Shown: piece after piece, positions 32,034-41,442 of the stretch | How positions within the stretch are numbered: the stretch's first letter is position 1 | How the letters are laid out: every line of letters begins with the position of its first letter | Origin: Pelistega sp. | GTDB taxonomy: Bacteria > Pseudomonadota > Gammaproteobacteria > Burkholderiales > Burkholderiaceae_B | Length of the DNA stretch: 42,308 bases | Direction: 5' to 3' | NCBI GenBank assembly: GCA_030538255.1 | Contig: JAUNUI010000011.1 | Location: 1-42,308, forward strand | The notes under the pieces: model-generated | The model's input: only the letters and a program-made list of their open reading frames with translations | What the model was told of the DNA's origin: nothing | The model's database searches: none | Translations under genes and position numbers: made by a program

Positions 32034-35000
32034 GTGAACTATCCCAAATTACCTTATCCCATTGAAGCGTATACCCATGGTGCAGAATTTGCCCGTCGTC
32101 TAGCAGCAGGGCGCATCTTGATTCTTGATGGTGCAATGGGCACGATGATTCAAACCTATAAATTAGGTGAGGCGGATTTTCGCGGTGATCGCTTTGTTGA
32201 TCACCATAAAGATGTTAAAGGCGACAACGAGCTCTTAAGCTTAACGCGTCCTGATGTCATTCTGGCGATTCACCGTCAATATTTAGAGGCAGGTACCGAT
32301 GTCTTATCGACCAATACTTTCGGTGCAACTTCAGTGGCGCAAGGTGATTATGAGTTACATGATATTGCTTATGAGCTAAACCTAGCTTCAGCAAAACTCG
32401 CTCGCCAAGCCTGTGAAGAATTTGCAACTCCTGAGCATCCGCGCTTTGTGGCAGGTGCTTTAGGTCCACAACCTAAGACGGCCTCGATCTCCCCTGATGT
32501 GAACGATCCGAGTGCCCGTAATATTACTTTCGATCAATTGGTCGTCGCCTATACAGAACAACTCAATGGTTTGCTTGATGGTGGGATTGATATTGTTCTG
32601 ATTGAAACGATTTTCGATACCTTGAATGCCAAAGCAGCGATTTTTGCCGTGGAGACGGTCTTTGAGGAACGTGGTATTCGCTTGCCTGTGATGATCTCGG
32701 GCACGGTTACCGATGCCTCAGGTCGTATCCTATCGGGCCAGACGGTTGAGGCCTTTTGGAACTCTGTGCGTCATGCACGCCCACTCACGATTGGATTGAA
32801 CTGTGCTTTAGGTGCGGCTTTAATGCGTCCTTATGTGGCGGAATTATCGAAGATCTGTGATACCTATATCTGTGTCTATCCGAACGCCGGTCTGCCGAAC
32901 CCTATGAGTGAGACTGGCTTTGATGAGACGCCAGCGGATACCTCATCGCTCTTACGTGAGTTTGCTGAGTCGGGCTTCGTGAATATGGTGGGTGGCTGTT
33001 GTGGCACGACGCCAGAGCACATTGCTGCTATCTTGGCAGCCATGCAAGGCGTAGCGGCACGTGAAGTCCCTGAAGTGCCGATTAAGACGCGTCTATCAGG
33101 ACTCGAAGCCTTAAATATCGATGAGGATTCGCTCTTTGTTAACGTCGGTGAGCGGACTAACGTCACTGGCTCTAAAGCTTTCTTGCGTCTAATTCGTGAA
33201 GAGAAATTCGATGAGGCGCTAGCCGTCGCGCGCCAGCAAGTTGAGAATGGCGCGCAAATTATTGATATTAATATGGACGAGGCCATGCTTGACTCACAAG
33301 CGAGTATGCGTCGCTTCTTGAACCTGGTGGCGGGTGAGCCTGAAATTTCGCGTGTGCCGATTATGATTGACTCCTCAAAGTGGGAAGTGATTGAAGAGGG
33401 GCTGAAGTGCGTACAAGGTAAATCCATTGTTAACTCGATTTCCATGAAGGAAGGGGTTGAGCCTTTCCTAGAGCACGCTAAACTCTGTCGTAAATACGGT
33501 GCCGCCGTTGTGGTGATGGCTTTTGATGAAAAAGGTCAAGCCGATAATCTTGAACGTCGTATTGAAATTTGCGCTAAGGCGTATCACCTTCTAGTGGATG
33601 AATTAGATTTCCCACCTGAGGATATTATTTTCGACCCGAATGTCTTTGCGGTTGCGACAGGTATTGAAGAGCACGATGACTATGCCTTGGATTTTATCAA
33701 TGGCGTGAAGTGGATTCATGAGAACTTACCGCATGCACGCTTATCAGGCGGTATTTCTAACGTGAGTTTCTCCTTCCGCGGTAATGAAGCGATGCGTGAA
33801 GCGATCCACACGGTGTTCTTATACTATGCGATTCGTGAGGGTCTCACGATGGGTATTGTGAATGCGGGTATGTTGGGTGTGTATGCTGACTTGGATCAGA
33901 AAACTCGCGACTTAGTGGAAGACGTTATTTTGAATCGCAAGGATCCAGTTGGCAAGACTGATTCTAGCGATGAGCGCACATCGACTGAACGCTTAGTGGA
34001 GTATGCTGAGGAAATTAAGGGCTCAGGGGTTAAGAAAGAAGAGAACCTCGAGTGGCGCAATGGCACGGTTGAAGAGCGCTTAATTCACGCTTTAGTGGGT
34101 GGCATCACACAGTTTATTACGGAAGATACGGAAGAGGTGCGCCAGAAGATTGCGGACCGTGGTGGTCGTCCGATTGAGGTGATTGAAGGCCCACTGATGG
34201 ATGGTATGAACGTGGTGGGTGACCTGTTTGGTGAAGGTAAGATGTTCTTACCGCAGGTGGTGAAGTCTGCACGCGTGATGAAGCAAGCCGTGGCGCACTT
34301 AATTCCTTTTATTGAAGAAGAGAAGCGTCAGATTGAGGCGGCGGGCGGTGATGTGCGCGCCAAGGGCAAAATTGTGGTGGCCACGGTGAAGGGCGATGTG
34401 CATGATATTGGTAAAAATATTGTGTCGGTGGTGTTGCAATGTAATAACTTTGAAGTGGTGAATATGGGTGTCATGGTGCCTTGCGCCGATATCCTGGCTA
34501 AAGCCAAAGAAGAGAATGCCGATATTGTCGGCTTATCAGGCCTCATTACCCCAAGTCTTGAGGAAATGAGTTATGTGGCCTCTGAGATGCAACGCGATCC
34601 GTATTTCCGTGAGCGTAAGATACCGCTGATGATTGGTGGTGCGACAACAAGTCGTGTCCATACAGCGGTGAAAATTGCGCCAAATTATGAGGGGCCCGTG
34701 ATTTATGTACCTGACGCGAGTCGTTCAGTTGGTGTCTGTACCAATTTAGTTTCTGACCAAGCACAGGTCTATGTTGATGAAGTGGCGGCAGAATATGAGA
34801 TGGTGCGTCAACGTCATGCCAATCGTCGTGCTAATCCGGTGATTCCATTAGAGCAAGCGCGCGCGAATAAGGAGCCGATTGACTGGGCGAACTATACACC
34901 GCCTAAACCTAAATTTATTGGGCGCCGTATATTTGAATCGTATGATTTACGTGAGATTGAGAAGTTCTTCGACTGGTCGCCATTCTTTGCGACGTGGGGC

Positions 35001-35810
35001 TTAGCTGGCCGCTTCCCACGTATTCTTGAAGATGAAGTGGTGGGTGAAGAAGCGAAAAAGCTCTATGAAGATGGTAAGGCGATGCTGAAAAAAGTCATCG
35101 AAGGTCAATGGCTGAAAGCCAATGGCGTGATTGCTTTCTATCCTGCCAATAGCGTGAATGGCGAAGATATTGAAATCTATACCGATGAGTCACGTAGCGA
35201 AGTCTTATTCACTTGGCATAATGTGCGTCAGCAAAATACCAAGCGTGCGGGTGTGCATAATAAGTGCTTAGCCGACTATATTGCGCCTAAAGAAACCGGT
35301 ATTGCTGACTATATTGGTATGTTTGCGGTGACTGGTGGCATTGGTATTGAAGCCTTAGAAGAGCGCTTTGAAAAAGAGATGGACGATTACTCATCGATTA
35401 TGATTAAGGCGATTGGTGACCGATTTGCCGAGGGCTTGGCGGAGTGCTTACACCACCGCGTACGTACCGACCTATGGGGGTATGTGGAAACTGAGAATCT
35501 CAGCAGTGAGGAAATCATTGATGAGAAGTATCAAGGGGTACGTCCAGCACCTGGTTATCCAGCGTGCCCAGATCATATTGTGAAGCGTGATATGTTCAAT
35601 GTGCTCAAGCCTGAGGATATCGGTATGATGCTCACTGAGAGTATGGCCATGTATCCTGCCTCGAGTGTTTCAGGTTTCTACTTAAGCCATCCCTTATCGA
35701 GTTACTTTAGTATTGGCAATATTGGTGAAGATCAGTTCGACGACTATTGCCGTCGTACAGGTTTTGATGAGGCGACCGCTAAGCGTAACTTGCACTCGGT
35801 ATTAGACTAA
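32034..35810 (+). CDS. metH: cobalamin-dependent methionine synthase MetH
   Basis: Transfers methyl from methyltetrahydrofolate to homocysteine through cobalamin. From GTG 32034 it has 1258 residues (E. coli 1227), with all four modules. The homocysteine domain has zinc ligands C257 (NCALGA) and C322-C323 (GGCCGTTP). The pterin domain starts around [12 protein letters not shown]. The B12 domain has the DVHDIGKN motif with lower axial ligand H790. The C-terminal AdoMet activation domain shows [12 protein letters not shown]. An upstream TTG at 32001 is in frame, but the GTG has AGG about ten bases ahead and gives the usual N-terminus. It lies divergent from the riboswitch-controlled btuB-btuF uptake genes. 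Confidence 0.96.
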   Translation: MNYPKLPYPIEAYTHGAEFARRLAAGRILILDGAMGTMIQTYKLGEADFRGDRFVDHHKDVKGDNELLSLTRPDVILAIHRQYLEAGTDVLSTNTFGATSVAQGDYELHDIAYELNLASAKLARQACEEFATPEHPRFVAGALGPQPKTASISPDVNDPSARNITFDQLVVAYTEQLNGLLDGGIDIVLIETIFDTLNAKAAIFAVETVFEERGIRLPVMISGTVTDASGRILSGQTVEAFWNSVRHARPLTIGLNCALGAALMRPYVAELSKICDTYICVYPNAGLPNPMSETGFDETPADTSSLLREFAESGFVNMVGGCCGTTPEHIAAILAAMQGVAAREVPEVPIKTRLSGLEALNIDEDSLFVNVGERTNVTGSKAFLRLIREEKFDEALAVARQQVENGAQIIDINMDEAMLDSQASMRRFLNLVAGEPEISRVPIMIDSSKWEVIEEGLKCVQGKSIVNSISMKEGVEPFLEHAKLCRKYGAAVVVMAFDEKGQADNLERRIEICAKAYHLLVDELDFPPEDIIFDPNVFAVATGIEEHDDYALDFINGVKWIHENLPHARLSGGISNVSFSFRGNEAMREAIHTVFLYYAIREGLTMGIVNAGMLGVYADLDQKTRDLVEDVILNRKDPVGKTDSSDERTSTERLVEYAEEIKGSGVKKEENLEWRNGTVEERLIHALVGGITQFITEDTEEVRQKIADRGGRPIEVIEGPLMDGMNVVGDLFGEGKMFLPQVVKSARVMKQAVAHLIPFIEEEKRQIEAAGGDVRAKGKIVVATVKGDVHDIGKNIVSVVLQCNNFEVVNMGVMVPCADILAKAKEENADIVGLSGLITPSLEEMSYVASEMQRDPYFRERKIPLMIGGATTSRVHTAVKIAPNYEGPVIYVPDASRSVGVCTNLVSDQAQVYVDEVAAEYEMVRQRHANRRANPVIPLEQARANKEPIDWANYTPPKPKFIGRRIFESYDLREIEKFFDWSPFFATWGLAGRFPRILEDEVVGEEAKKLYEDGKAMLKKVIEGQWLKANGVIAFYPANSVNGEDIEIYTDESRSEVLFTWHNVRQQNTKRAGVHNKCLADYIAPKETGIADYIGMFAVTGGIGIEALEERFEKEMDDYSSIMIKAIGDRFAEGLAECLHHRVRTDLWGYVETENLSSEEIIDEKYQGVRPAPGYPACPDHIVKRDMFNVLKPEDIGMMLTESMAMYPASSVSGFYLSHPLSSYFSIGNIGEDQFDDYCRRTGFDEATAKRNLHSVLD

Positions 35811-35883
35811 GTAGGCTTAAGCAAGACTAAGTAAGCTTTAAGGGGCTTCGCTCTTACGCTTTATCGCTATAAGGATAGATCTT

Positions 35884-36684
35884 ATGAACGCACAATCGGC
35901 TTCTCGCAAAAAGCAACTCCTTGGCGAGTTTGTGCGCGAAGCACGTGCGCGCGTGACGCCGCAGATGGCGGGTTTGCCAGTTGGGCAGCGGCGTCGTACA
36001 CCAGGCTTGCGGCGTGAAGAGGTTGCCTTGCTCTGTGATATCAGTGTCACCTGGTATACCTGGATTGAACAAGGTCGCGATGTGGCGGTCTCGAACCAGG
36101 TTTGGTCGCGTCTTGCCGATGTATTGCACTTAAATAAAGCCGAGCGTGCCTATCTATTCGATATGGCGGATGGTATTGATCCTGACCATACCAAGTCGCA
36201 GCTTGGCAGTCTGCCACTGAATTTACAGGCCTGTGTGGATAGTATTAAGGGCCCTGCCTATATCCTTGATAAATATTGGAATATTTTATATTTTAACGAT
36301 ATGATGGACGCCTTATTTGGGCGTTGGTTAGCCAGGCAGCCACAAGCGAATTTATTGCGATTTATATTTCAGTCGGATGTATCAACTCAGATTGTGGTGA
36401 ATTGGGAAGAGCGCGCCAAGCGCTCAGTTTCAGAGTTTCGTGCGGACATTGGGGCAAGCATTGATGAGACCGACATTGCCTTAATGATAGAAGACTTAAC
36501 CCAGGCCAGTGAGGTGTTTAAACATTGGTGGGAACGTCAGACGGTCTTAGCGCGAGAGGGCGGTTTACGCGAGTTCAATCACCCGCAACTCGGCTATCAG
36601 GAGTTTGAGCAAATTACCTTCCGCTTAGCCACGCATCTCGACTATAAGTTGGTGATGCTCTTGCCATTGACGATGAGCGCTTAG
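35884..36684 (+). CDS. XRE-family transcriptional regulator with MmyB-like ligand-binding domain
   Basis: A 266-residue DNA-binding regulator. The N-terminal helix-turn-helix (about 12-90) has the characteristic run LGEFVREARARVTP, GQRRRTPGLRREEVALL and WYTWIEQGRDVAVS. The C-terminal half (about 105-260) fits the MmyB-like PAS-type domain, with AYILDKYWNILYFNDMM (124-140) and the WWERQ helix. Such proteins often regulate an adjacent oxidoreductase or transporter, but the neighbours here (metH upstream by 73 nt, a lipoprotein 400 nt downstream) give no clear target. AAGGA precedes the ATG. Confidence 0.92.
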   Translation: MNAQSASRKKQLLGEFVREARARVTPQMAGLPVGQRRRTPGLRREEVALLCDISVTWYTWIEQGRDVAVSNQVWSRLADVLHLNKAERAYLFDMADGIDPDHTKSQLGSLPLNLQACVDSIKGPAYILDKYWNILYFNDMMDALFGRWLARQPQANLLRFIFQSDVSTQIVVNWEERAKRSVSEFRADIGASIDETDIALMIEDLTQASEVFKHWWERQTVLAREGGLREFNHPQLGYQEFEQITFRLATHLDYKLVMLLPLTMSA

Positions 36685-37083
36685 TTGCATTTAATATGGG
36701 TACCAATATCAATACCAATACCAAGACCGGTACCAATATCAATACCAATATCAGTGTCATTGCTACGTTAGGTCGACATAATTATGTTTCGAGCGAATCT
36801 ATTGCGAATAATTAAGTGCCTAATCTAGGCGTTGTTGTTACATTTCAGCACAAAACTCATCGGATAAGGCTAAATTTCGAAAACATATACTTTTTGTTAC
36901 CAATCAAACGTCAAAAATACTAAAAATAGCGTAATCCCTCTTTCCAAGTGACAACATACTTATTAGAATAAACATGAGCGTTACATTTTAAAGCGCATCG
37001 TTAATGTTGTTTTCGTTAATGTTATTTACATAAGCCGTGCTGGCATTCGTCGGCGGATTCATAAATCTATCAGGAGCATTCCT
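36685..37083. repeat. gap with a 30-bp tandem repeat upstream of the OmpA-type lipoprotein
   Basis: GGTACCAATATCAATACC begins two adjacent 30-bp units at 36699-36728 and 36729-36758, which are built from shorter ACCAAT(A/R) echoes. The remaining roughly 325 bp are AT-rich and presumably hold the lipoprotein promoter. No gene seen. Confidence 0.7.
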
Positions 37084-37716
37084 ATGAAATATACACGTTT
37101 AGCAGCTTTAGTTTTAGCAGGTTCAGTGATGGCGGGTTGTTCAACCACTGCTGGTAATACAGCCGCAGGTACAGGCGTAGGCGCCGCTATCGGTGCAGGT
37201 CTTGGTGCTCTAATTGGTGATTCTTCTAAATCAGCTGCCATCGGTGCAGGTATCGGTGCCGTTGCTGGTGCAATTACTGGATATAACTGGGATCGTATCG
37301 TCGGTAAGGTGAATGATGCGGGTGGTCAACAATTGGGTATTTCAACAACCCAGATGCCTGATGGTAGCTTGAAGTTGAATATTCCTGAAGGCGCGACATT
37401 CGATACAGGTAGCGCAACCTTGAAATCTAATGTGTTCCCTGTGCTTGATGCATTAGCGCAAGAGATGCAAACTGCGCCACAGCTACGCATTAAGTCAGTG
37501 GGTCATACTGATAGCACAGGTAGTGCGAGCTTGAATCAACGCTTATCTGTTAACCGTGCAAATAGCGTATTAAACTACTTAGCTTCTCGCGGTATTACTT
37601 CAGATCGCATGACGAGCGAAGGTCGTGGTTTTAATGACCCAATTGCTGACAACAGCACAGCAGAAGGTCGTGCACAAAACCGTCGTGTAGAAGTGTATCT
37701 ATACGCCGTTCAATAA
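37084..37716 (+). CDS. OmpA-family outer-membrane lipoprotein with glycine zipper
   Basis: A 210-residue lipoprotein (YiaD-like architecture). The signal peptide ends in the lipobox VMAGC with lipidated C19. Residues 28-66 are a Gly/Ala-rich glycine-zipper segment (GVGAAIGAGLGALIG...AIGAGIGAVAGAITG). The C-terminal OmpA/MotB-type domain (about 95-207) carries GHTDSTGSASLNQRLS and VNRAN, with peptidoglycan-contacting D143 and R158 expected from the family. It should tether the outer membrane to peptidoglycan. A good ribosome site (AGGAG) precedes it, and a strong terminator lies about 125 nt after the stop. Confidence 0.93.
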   Translation: MKYTRLAALVLAGSVMAGCSTTAGNTAAGTGVGAAIGAGLGALIGDSSKSAAIGAGIGAVAGAITGYNWDRIVGKVNDAGGQQLGISTTQMPDGSLKLNIPEGATFDTGSATLKSNVFPVLDALAQEMQTAPQLRIKSVGHTDSTGSASLNQRLSVNRANSVLNYLASRGITSDRMTSEGRGFNDPIADNSTAEGRAQNRRVEVYLYAVQ

Positions 37717-37840
37717 GCACTTAACTCTTAAGCGTAAATATGATGTTATTTGTTTATGCTTAAGCCCATGAATATAGAATTAGCACAAGCTATCTGAGAT
37801 TTATGGGGGAGTTCTGAAGAGAATTCTAGCCTATTAACAT

Positions 37841-37875
37841 AAACCCGTAGCCGAATTATTGGCCGCGGGTTTTTT
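37841..37875 (+). terminator. rho-independent terminator after the OmpA-type lipoprotein
   Basis: AAACCCG (37841-37847) pairs with CGGGTTT. A 2x2 internal loop and a 3-bp GCC/GGC extension complete the stem, followed by TTTTTT (37870-37875). Confidence 0.85.
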
Positions 37876-37947
37876 AATGACTATGACCTTGGTGGTTTCG
37901 CTTAGTGTCTAGTGCCTTGGTTTTTAAGTTTAAGTTTAGAAGTGGAA

Positions 37948-38721
37948 TTAGGCTTGCCAGGGCCAGAATTGTTGCTCGCCTGTGGCTTGACCCGCTGAAT
38001 TAAAGCGCCGCTCAGCGAAGTACACTTGGCCGTTTTGATGGACGGCTAGGAGGGTTGAGCAACGTGTGCCATAGTCCTCAGAAATGATAAAGGGACTACT
38101 TAATAAGCGCTCCCATTCTATGCTAATGCCAGTCTGTGGAAGTTCCTCATCGAAGGCTTTCTCTTGGTCATATAGACAGTTAAACAGCGGCTCTAAATCC
38201 GCTGTATTCAATAAGTCTTTAAGCGGTAGTTGAGCAAAGCCCTGACGTAATTTTTCGCTTTTTGGCCAAGGGCTATTGAGTAGGTGGTTAGACAGTACAT
38301 GATGGCCACTTGCAATACTTTGCACCCCATCTTGTTTATTGCTGTAGTAATACAAGGCCTTCGCATCACCTAAAACGATATTAAAACCATTGTACTGTTC
38401 CGCTACTTGTTGCACCTGCTCAAGATAGCTGTGAGCGGGCTCGCTGTGCTGCAAATAGCGGCTGATAAGGTGGCCACGACTTGGGGCATCGTTGCGAGTG
38501 GACTGAGGCTCCCGATAATTGGTCAGAAAACCAATGCGACCTTGTATATCACTGGCGAGCCAAGTACCGCCAGCCATTAAATCGATGCCGCCAAGAATGC
38601 TTGGTGCGCTTTCCCAAGGTGCTGCAGCTAGGGTTGGGCGCGCATGAAATTCATCACGATTAGCTGCAATAATAATTGGCCATTCAGGGCAAGTTTGGTA
38701 GGCGAAATAGACAATGCACAT
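37948..38721 (-). CDS. NRDE (TANGO2-like) family protein
   Basis: A 257-residue member of the NRDE/TANGO2 family. It starts MC, with the conserved Cys2 expected at the N-terminus after Met removal. The namesake motif is NRDEF (21-25), followed by GGIDLMAGGTWLA and TNYREP. NGFNIVLGD and SNHLLNSPWPKS are typical middle segments, and DYGTRCSTLL lies near the end. The fold resembles Ntn hydrolases. Human TANGO2 has been linked to heme and lipid handling, but the bacterial role is undefined. It is divergent from the DASS transporter gene and convergent with the lipoprotein. Confidence 0.92.
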   Translation of the reverse strand: MCIVYFAYQTCPEWPIIIAANRDEFHARPTLAAAPWESAPSILGGIDLMAGGTWLASDIQGRIGFLTNYREPQSTRNDAPSRGHLISRYLQHSEPAHSYLEQVQQVAEQYNGFNIVLGDAKALYYYSNKQDGVQSIASGHHVLSNHLLNSPWPKSEKLRQGFAQLPLKDLLNTADLEPLFNCLYDQEKAFDEELPQTGISIEWERLLSSPFIISEDYGTRCSTLLAVHQNGQVYFAERRFNSAGQATGEQQFWPWQA

Positions 38722-38745
38722 AATGTAGAAGTTAAAGAAGATTGT

Positions 38746-38759
38746 TTGATTTTAATCTA
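38746..38759. promoter_or_regulatory. near-consensus FNR-like site between the NRDE gene and the DASS transporter
   Basis: TTGATTTTAATCTA matches TTGAT-N4-ATCAA at nine of ten conserved positions. It sits 25 nt upstream of the NRDE start and about 160 nt upstream of the transporter start, so it could serve either gene. Confidence 0.4.
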
Positions 38760-38919
38760 AACATCAGCAAATATCTCACCATTTTTTAATCTAGTCACTT
38801 CAAAAGTATGATAATTAATTTTAAAATATAAGGGTTTATACTGATGGTTTTCGCTGTGAGATCAGTCGTTCTGAGTAGGGCGACGACAGTATGCCCGTGA
38901 TTATGATAATGAGGTGTTT

Positions 38920-40401
38920 ATGAATGCTATAAAAGAATCACTCTTCTCGTCAGAGAAGTTTCCTATAGGCTTAATCGTTGGGATTGTCGCCTTAATCGGC
39001 ATTCTGCTCTTACCTACACCTGAGGGTCTAACCATTGCGGGCCATCGAGTCTTAGCCATTCTTGTGTTTGCTGTGCTTGTCTGGATTTCTGAGGCGGTCA
39101 CTTACGAAGCTAGCTCCATTATGATTATGGGGCTCTTAGTGTTTTTAATTGGTACCTCACCTAGTTTGACGAATCCTGAGGCAGCTTGGGGCACATCAGC
39201 TTCCATGAGCTTAGCACTTACAGGCTTTGGAAACTCAGCCTTGGCCTTAGTGACCGCTGCGCTGTTTCTGGCCGCTTGTATGACATATACGGGATTGGAT
39301 AAGCGGATTGCTTTACGCACGATGAATTTAGTCGGCACCAGTACCAAATCAATCTATATGGGTACGATGTTGGTGATTGTGGTCTTAAGTTTAGTCGTGC
39401 CCAGTGCGACTGCACGTAGTGCGGCCATGCTCCCCATTGTCTTAGGTATGATTCTGGCGTTTGGCGTAGATCGTCGCTCTAATTTGGGCGCAGGTTTAAT
39501 GATTGTGGTGGCTCAAGGCATTAGTATCTGGAACGTTGGCATTCAAACCGCAGCGGCACAAAACTTACTCACTGTTGGGTTTATGGAAAAGATGCTCGGT
39601 GAACGTGTAGCCTGGTCGGACTGGCTGATTGCGGGCACACCTTGGTCCATCATTATGTCTTTGGTCCTGTTAGTCGTGGTCTTTAAGCTCTTGCCACCAG
39701 AAACCCAACAATTACAAGGGGGTAAGGCGACGGTACAGAAACAACTTGCCGAGTTAGGGGTGATGTCTTCTGCGCAAAAGCGCTTGCTTTTCGTCACCAT
39801 GATATTGATTGGTTTTTGGGCGACTGAAGGTAAGCTTCATAATTTCAATACAACAGCGACAACCACAGTAGCGCTGGCGGTCTTATTAACACCTAAGATT
39901 GGTGTGATTGCGTGGAAGGATATTCAGTCGCGTGTGCCTTGGGGTACGGTGATTGTGTTCGGCGTCGGTATTAGTTTAGGGACTGCTCTTTTACAAACTA
40001 AGGCGGGTGAGTGGCTCGGTCAACAAATTATTGTCAACACAGGGATTGATGCTTTTGGGCCCTTGATGATCTTTGCCGTATTAGCGGCCTTCTTGATTAT
40101 TATTCACTTAGGGTTCGCCAGTGCCACAGCGTTATCATCCTCGATGATTCCTATTATGATTTCGCTTTTGCAAAATATTCCAGGTGATATTAATCGCTTG
40201 GGGATGACCATGGTGTTAGGTTTTGTGGTGAGCTATGGCTTTATCTTGCCTGTGAATGCGCCACAAAATATGGTGTGTCTAGGTACTGAAACCTTTAATG
40301 CGAAGCAATTTGCCAAAGTTGGGATTTTAATCACGATTATTGGTTATGTATTGATGCTGGTTTTTGCCGCCACCTACTGGCAGTGGATTGGTGTGATGTA
40401 A
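38920..40401 (+). CDS. DASS/SLC13 family anion:sodium symporter (di-/tricarboxylate type)
   Basis: A 493-residue inner-membrane transporter with about 12-14 hydrophobic spans. Family landmarks are AVLVWISEAVTYEASSI, the first substrate/sodium loop VVPSATARSAAMLP and the second, ILPVNAPQNM. Relatives move citrate, tartrate, succinate or sulfate with sodium or by exchange; the substrate cannot be read here. ATG 38920 is chosen over GTG 38914 because GAGG lies five bases before it. A 9/10 FNR-like site upstream hints at anaerobic use. An elaborate two-tier inverted repeat follows the stop. Confidence 0.88.
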   Translation: MNAIKESLFSSEKFPIGLIVGIVALIGILLLPTPEGLTIAGHRVLAILVFAVLVWISEAVTYEASSIMIMGLLVFLIGTSPSLTNPEAAWGTSASMSLALTGFGNSALALVTAALFLAACMTYTGLDKRIALRTMNLVGTSTKSIYMGTMLVIVVLSLVVPSATARSAAMLPIVLGMILAFGVDRRSNLGAGLMIVVAQGISIWNVGIQTAAAQNLLTVGFMEKMLGERVAWSDWLIAGTPWSIIMSLVLLVVVFKLLPPETQQLQGGKATVQKQLAELGVMSSAQKRLLFVTMILIGFWATEGKLHNFNTTATTTVALAVLLTPKIGVIAWKDIQSRVPWGTVIVFGVGISLGTALLQTKAGEWLGQQIIVNTGIDAFGPLMIFAVLAAFLIIIHLGFASATALSSSMIPIMISLLQNIPGDINRLGMTMVLGFVVSYGFILPVNAPQNMVCLGTETFNAKQFAKVGILITIIGYVLMLVFAATYWQWIGVM

Positions 40402-40415
40402 TGTAATGCTAGCAA

Positions 40416-40463
40416 CAGCCTTGCGTTATCGCATTAAGGGAGCTTAATAAGGACGCAAGGCTG
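40416..40463 (+). repeat. two-tier inverted repeat after the DASS gene
   Basis: An 11-bp outer stem (CAGCCTTGCGT 40416-40426 with ACGCAAGGCTG 40453-40463) encloses an inner 6-bp stem (ATTAAG 40433-40438 with CTTAAT 40443-40448, GGAG loop). It starts 14 nt after the stop. No T-run follows, so termination is possible but not canonical. Confidence 0.7.
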
Positions 40464-40498
40464 GTGAGATGAGATGGCTTTTCTAAAAGACCTGCAGC

Positions 40499-40590
40499 CT
40501 CACTTCCGATCTCTATTGATTATCACGCTTTGCTATCTCACTTCCGATCTCTATTGATTATCAAGCTTTGCTATCTCACTTCCGATCTCT
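40499..40590. repeat. 38-bp tandem repeat (2.4 copies) upstream of the ABC importer genes
   Basis: Units starting CTCACTTCCGATCTCT occur at 40499, 40537 and (partial) 40575, nearly identical. The second contains the palindrome TTGATTATCAA. The array is bracketed by the inverted repeat AGATGAGATG (40467-40476) / CATCTCATCT (40597-40606). The 10-mer CTTCCGATCT also occurs at the end of common sequencing adapters, but the flanks differ. Confidence 0.8.
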
Positions 40591-40680
40591 CTTTGTCATC
40601 TCATCTAACACCGACTCATGCTGTATAAATAAAGGCTACAATTCATGCATGTTTAATGTCATTGATGAGTCTTGGTGCGT

Positions 40681-41442
40681 ATGGCGGTTGCTGGAATACA
40701 GTTACGTGATTTTTCTTTGCGCTTTGATGGTGTGCCTTTATTTGAGCAGTTAAATACGCATTTTGCGGCTGCTCAATGGCACAGTATCTTGGGTCGCTCA
40801 GGCGTCGGCAAGAGTAGTCTGATTAAGGCTATCGCCGGCTTACTGCAAGGCTATGAAAAATCAGGGGATATTCTGGCGGATGATGGTCAGCAACTGGGTG
40901 CGCGTATCGCTTGGATGGCGCAAGATGATCTCTTGCTGCCTTGGTTAAATGTCGAGCAAAATATTCTGCTCGGGCCACGCTTACGTAAGTCGCTCAATGA
41001 GTCAACGCAACGGCGGGCCCAAGTCTTGCTTGAGCAAGTCGGCTTGGTTGGCATGGGTGCGCGTATGCCCAATCAATTATCGGGCGGCCAGCGGCAGAGA
41101 GTGGCTTTAGCACGCACGCTACTGGAAGACAAGCCTATCGTTCTGATTGATGAACCGTTCTCCGCGCTTGATGTCTCAACCCGTCTGCAAATTCAAGATT
41201 TATTTGTGGCACTGTTAAAAGACAAAACCGTCATCTTAATCACTCACGATCCTATGGAAGCCTTACGCTTAAGCCAAGAGATTTGGCTAATGCAAGGCTC
41301 GCCTGTGCAGTTAAATCTTGTCTTAAGTCTGAACAGCCTCACACCTCGGCCCTTAGATGATGCGCAATTAATCCGTTGGCAGGGAGAGTTACTGAGGCGC
41401 TTGATGCAGAGCCCAGCACAAGATAGCGGGGCATCACAATGA
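40681..41442 (+). CDS. ABC transporter ATP-binding protein, ThiZ-like
   Basis: ATPase of a nitrate/taurine/pyrimidine-class importer. From ATG 40681 it has 253 residues, with Walker A GRSGVGKSS (38-46), a Q-loop in MAQDDLLLPW, signature LSGGQ (133-137), Walker B VLIDEP (154-159) and the THDP histidine. The LLPWLNVEQNILLGPRLR segment and the 4-bp overlap with a permease resemble ThiZ of the ThiXYZ hydroxymethylpyrimidine importer. SsuB/TauB-type sulfonate transport is the main alternative. No TPP riboswitch consensus is visible upstream. A TTG at 40672 is an alternative start. The binding protein is not in the window and may lie downstream. Confidence 0.85.
   Translation: MAVAGIQLRDFSLRFDGVPLFEQLNTHFAAAQWHSILGRSGVGKSSLIKAIAGLLQGYEKSGDILADDGQQLGARIAWMAQDDLLLPWLNVEQNILLGPRLRKSLNESTQRRAQVLLEQVGLVGMGARMPNQLSGGQRQRVALARTLLEDKPIVLIDEPFSALDVSTRLQIQDLFVALLKDKTVILITHDPMEALRLSQEIWLMQGSPVQLNLVLSLNSLTPRPLDDAQLIRWQGELLRRLMQSPAQDSGASQ

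Noticed and set aside
40505-40590. Sequencing-adapter contamination (CTTCCGATCT in the 38-bp repeat)
   Set aside because: Only ten bases match and the flanking bases differ from adapters; kept as a caution in the finding.
40402-40680. TPP riboswitch ahead of the ThiZ/ThiX-like genes
   Set aside because: None of the conserved TPP core strings is present in the leader on the + strand.
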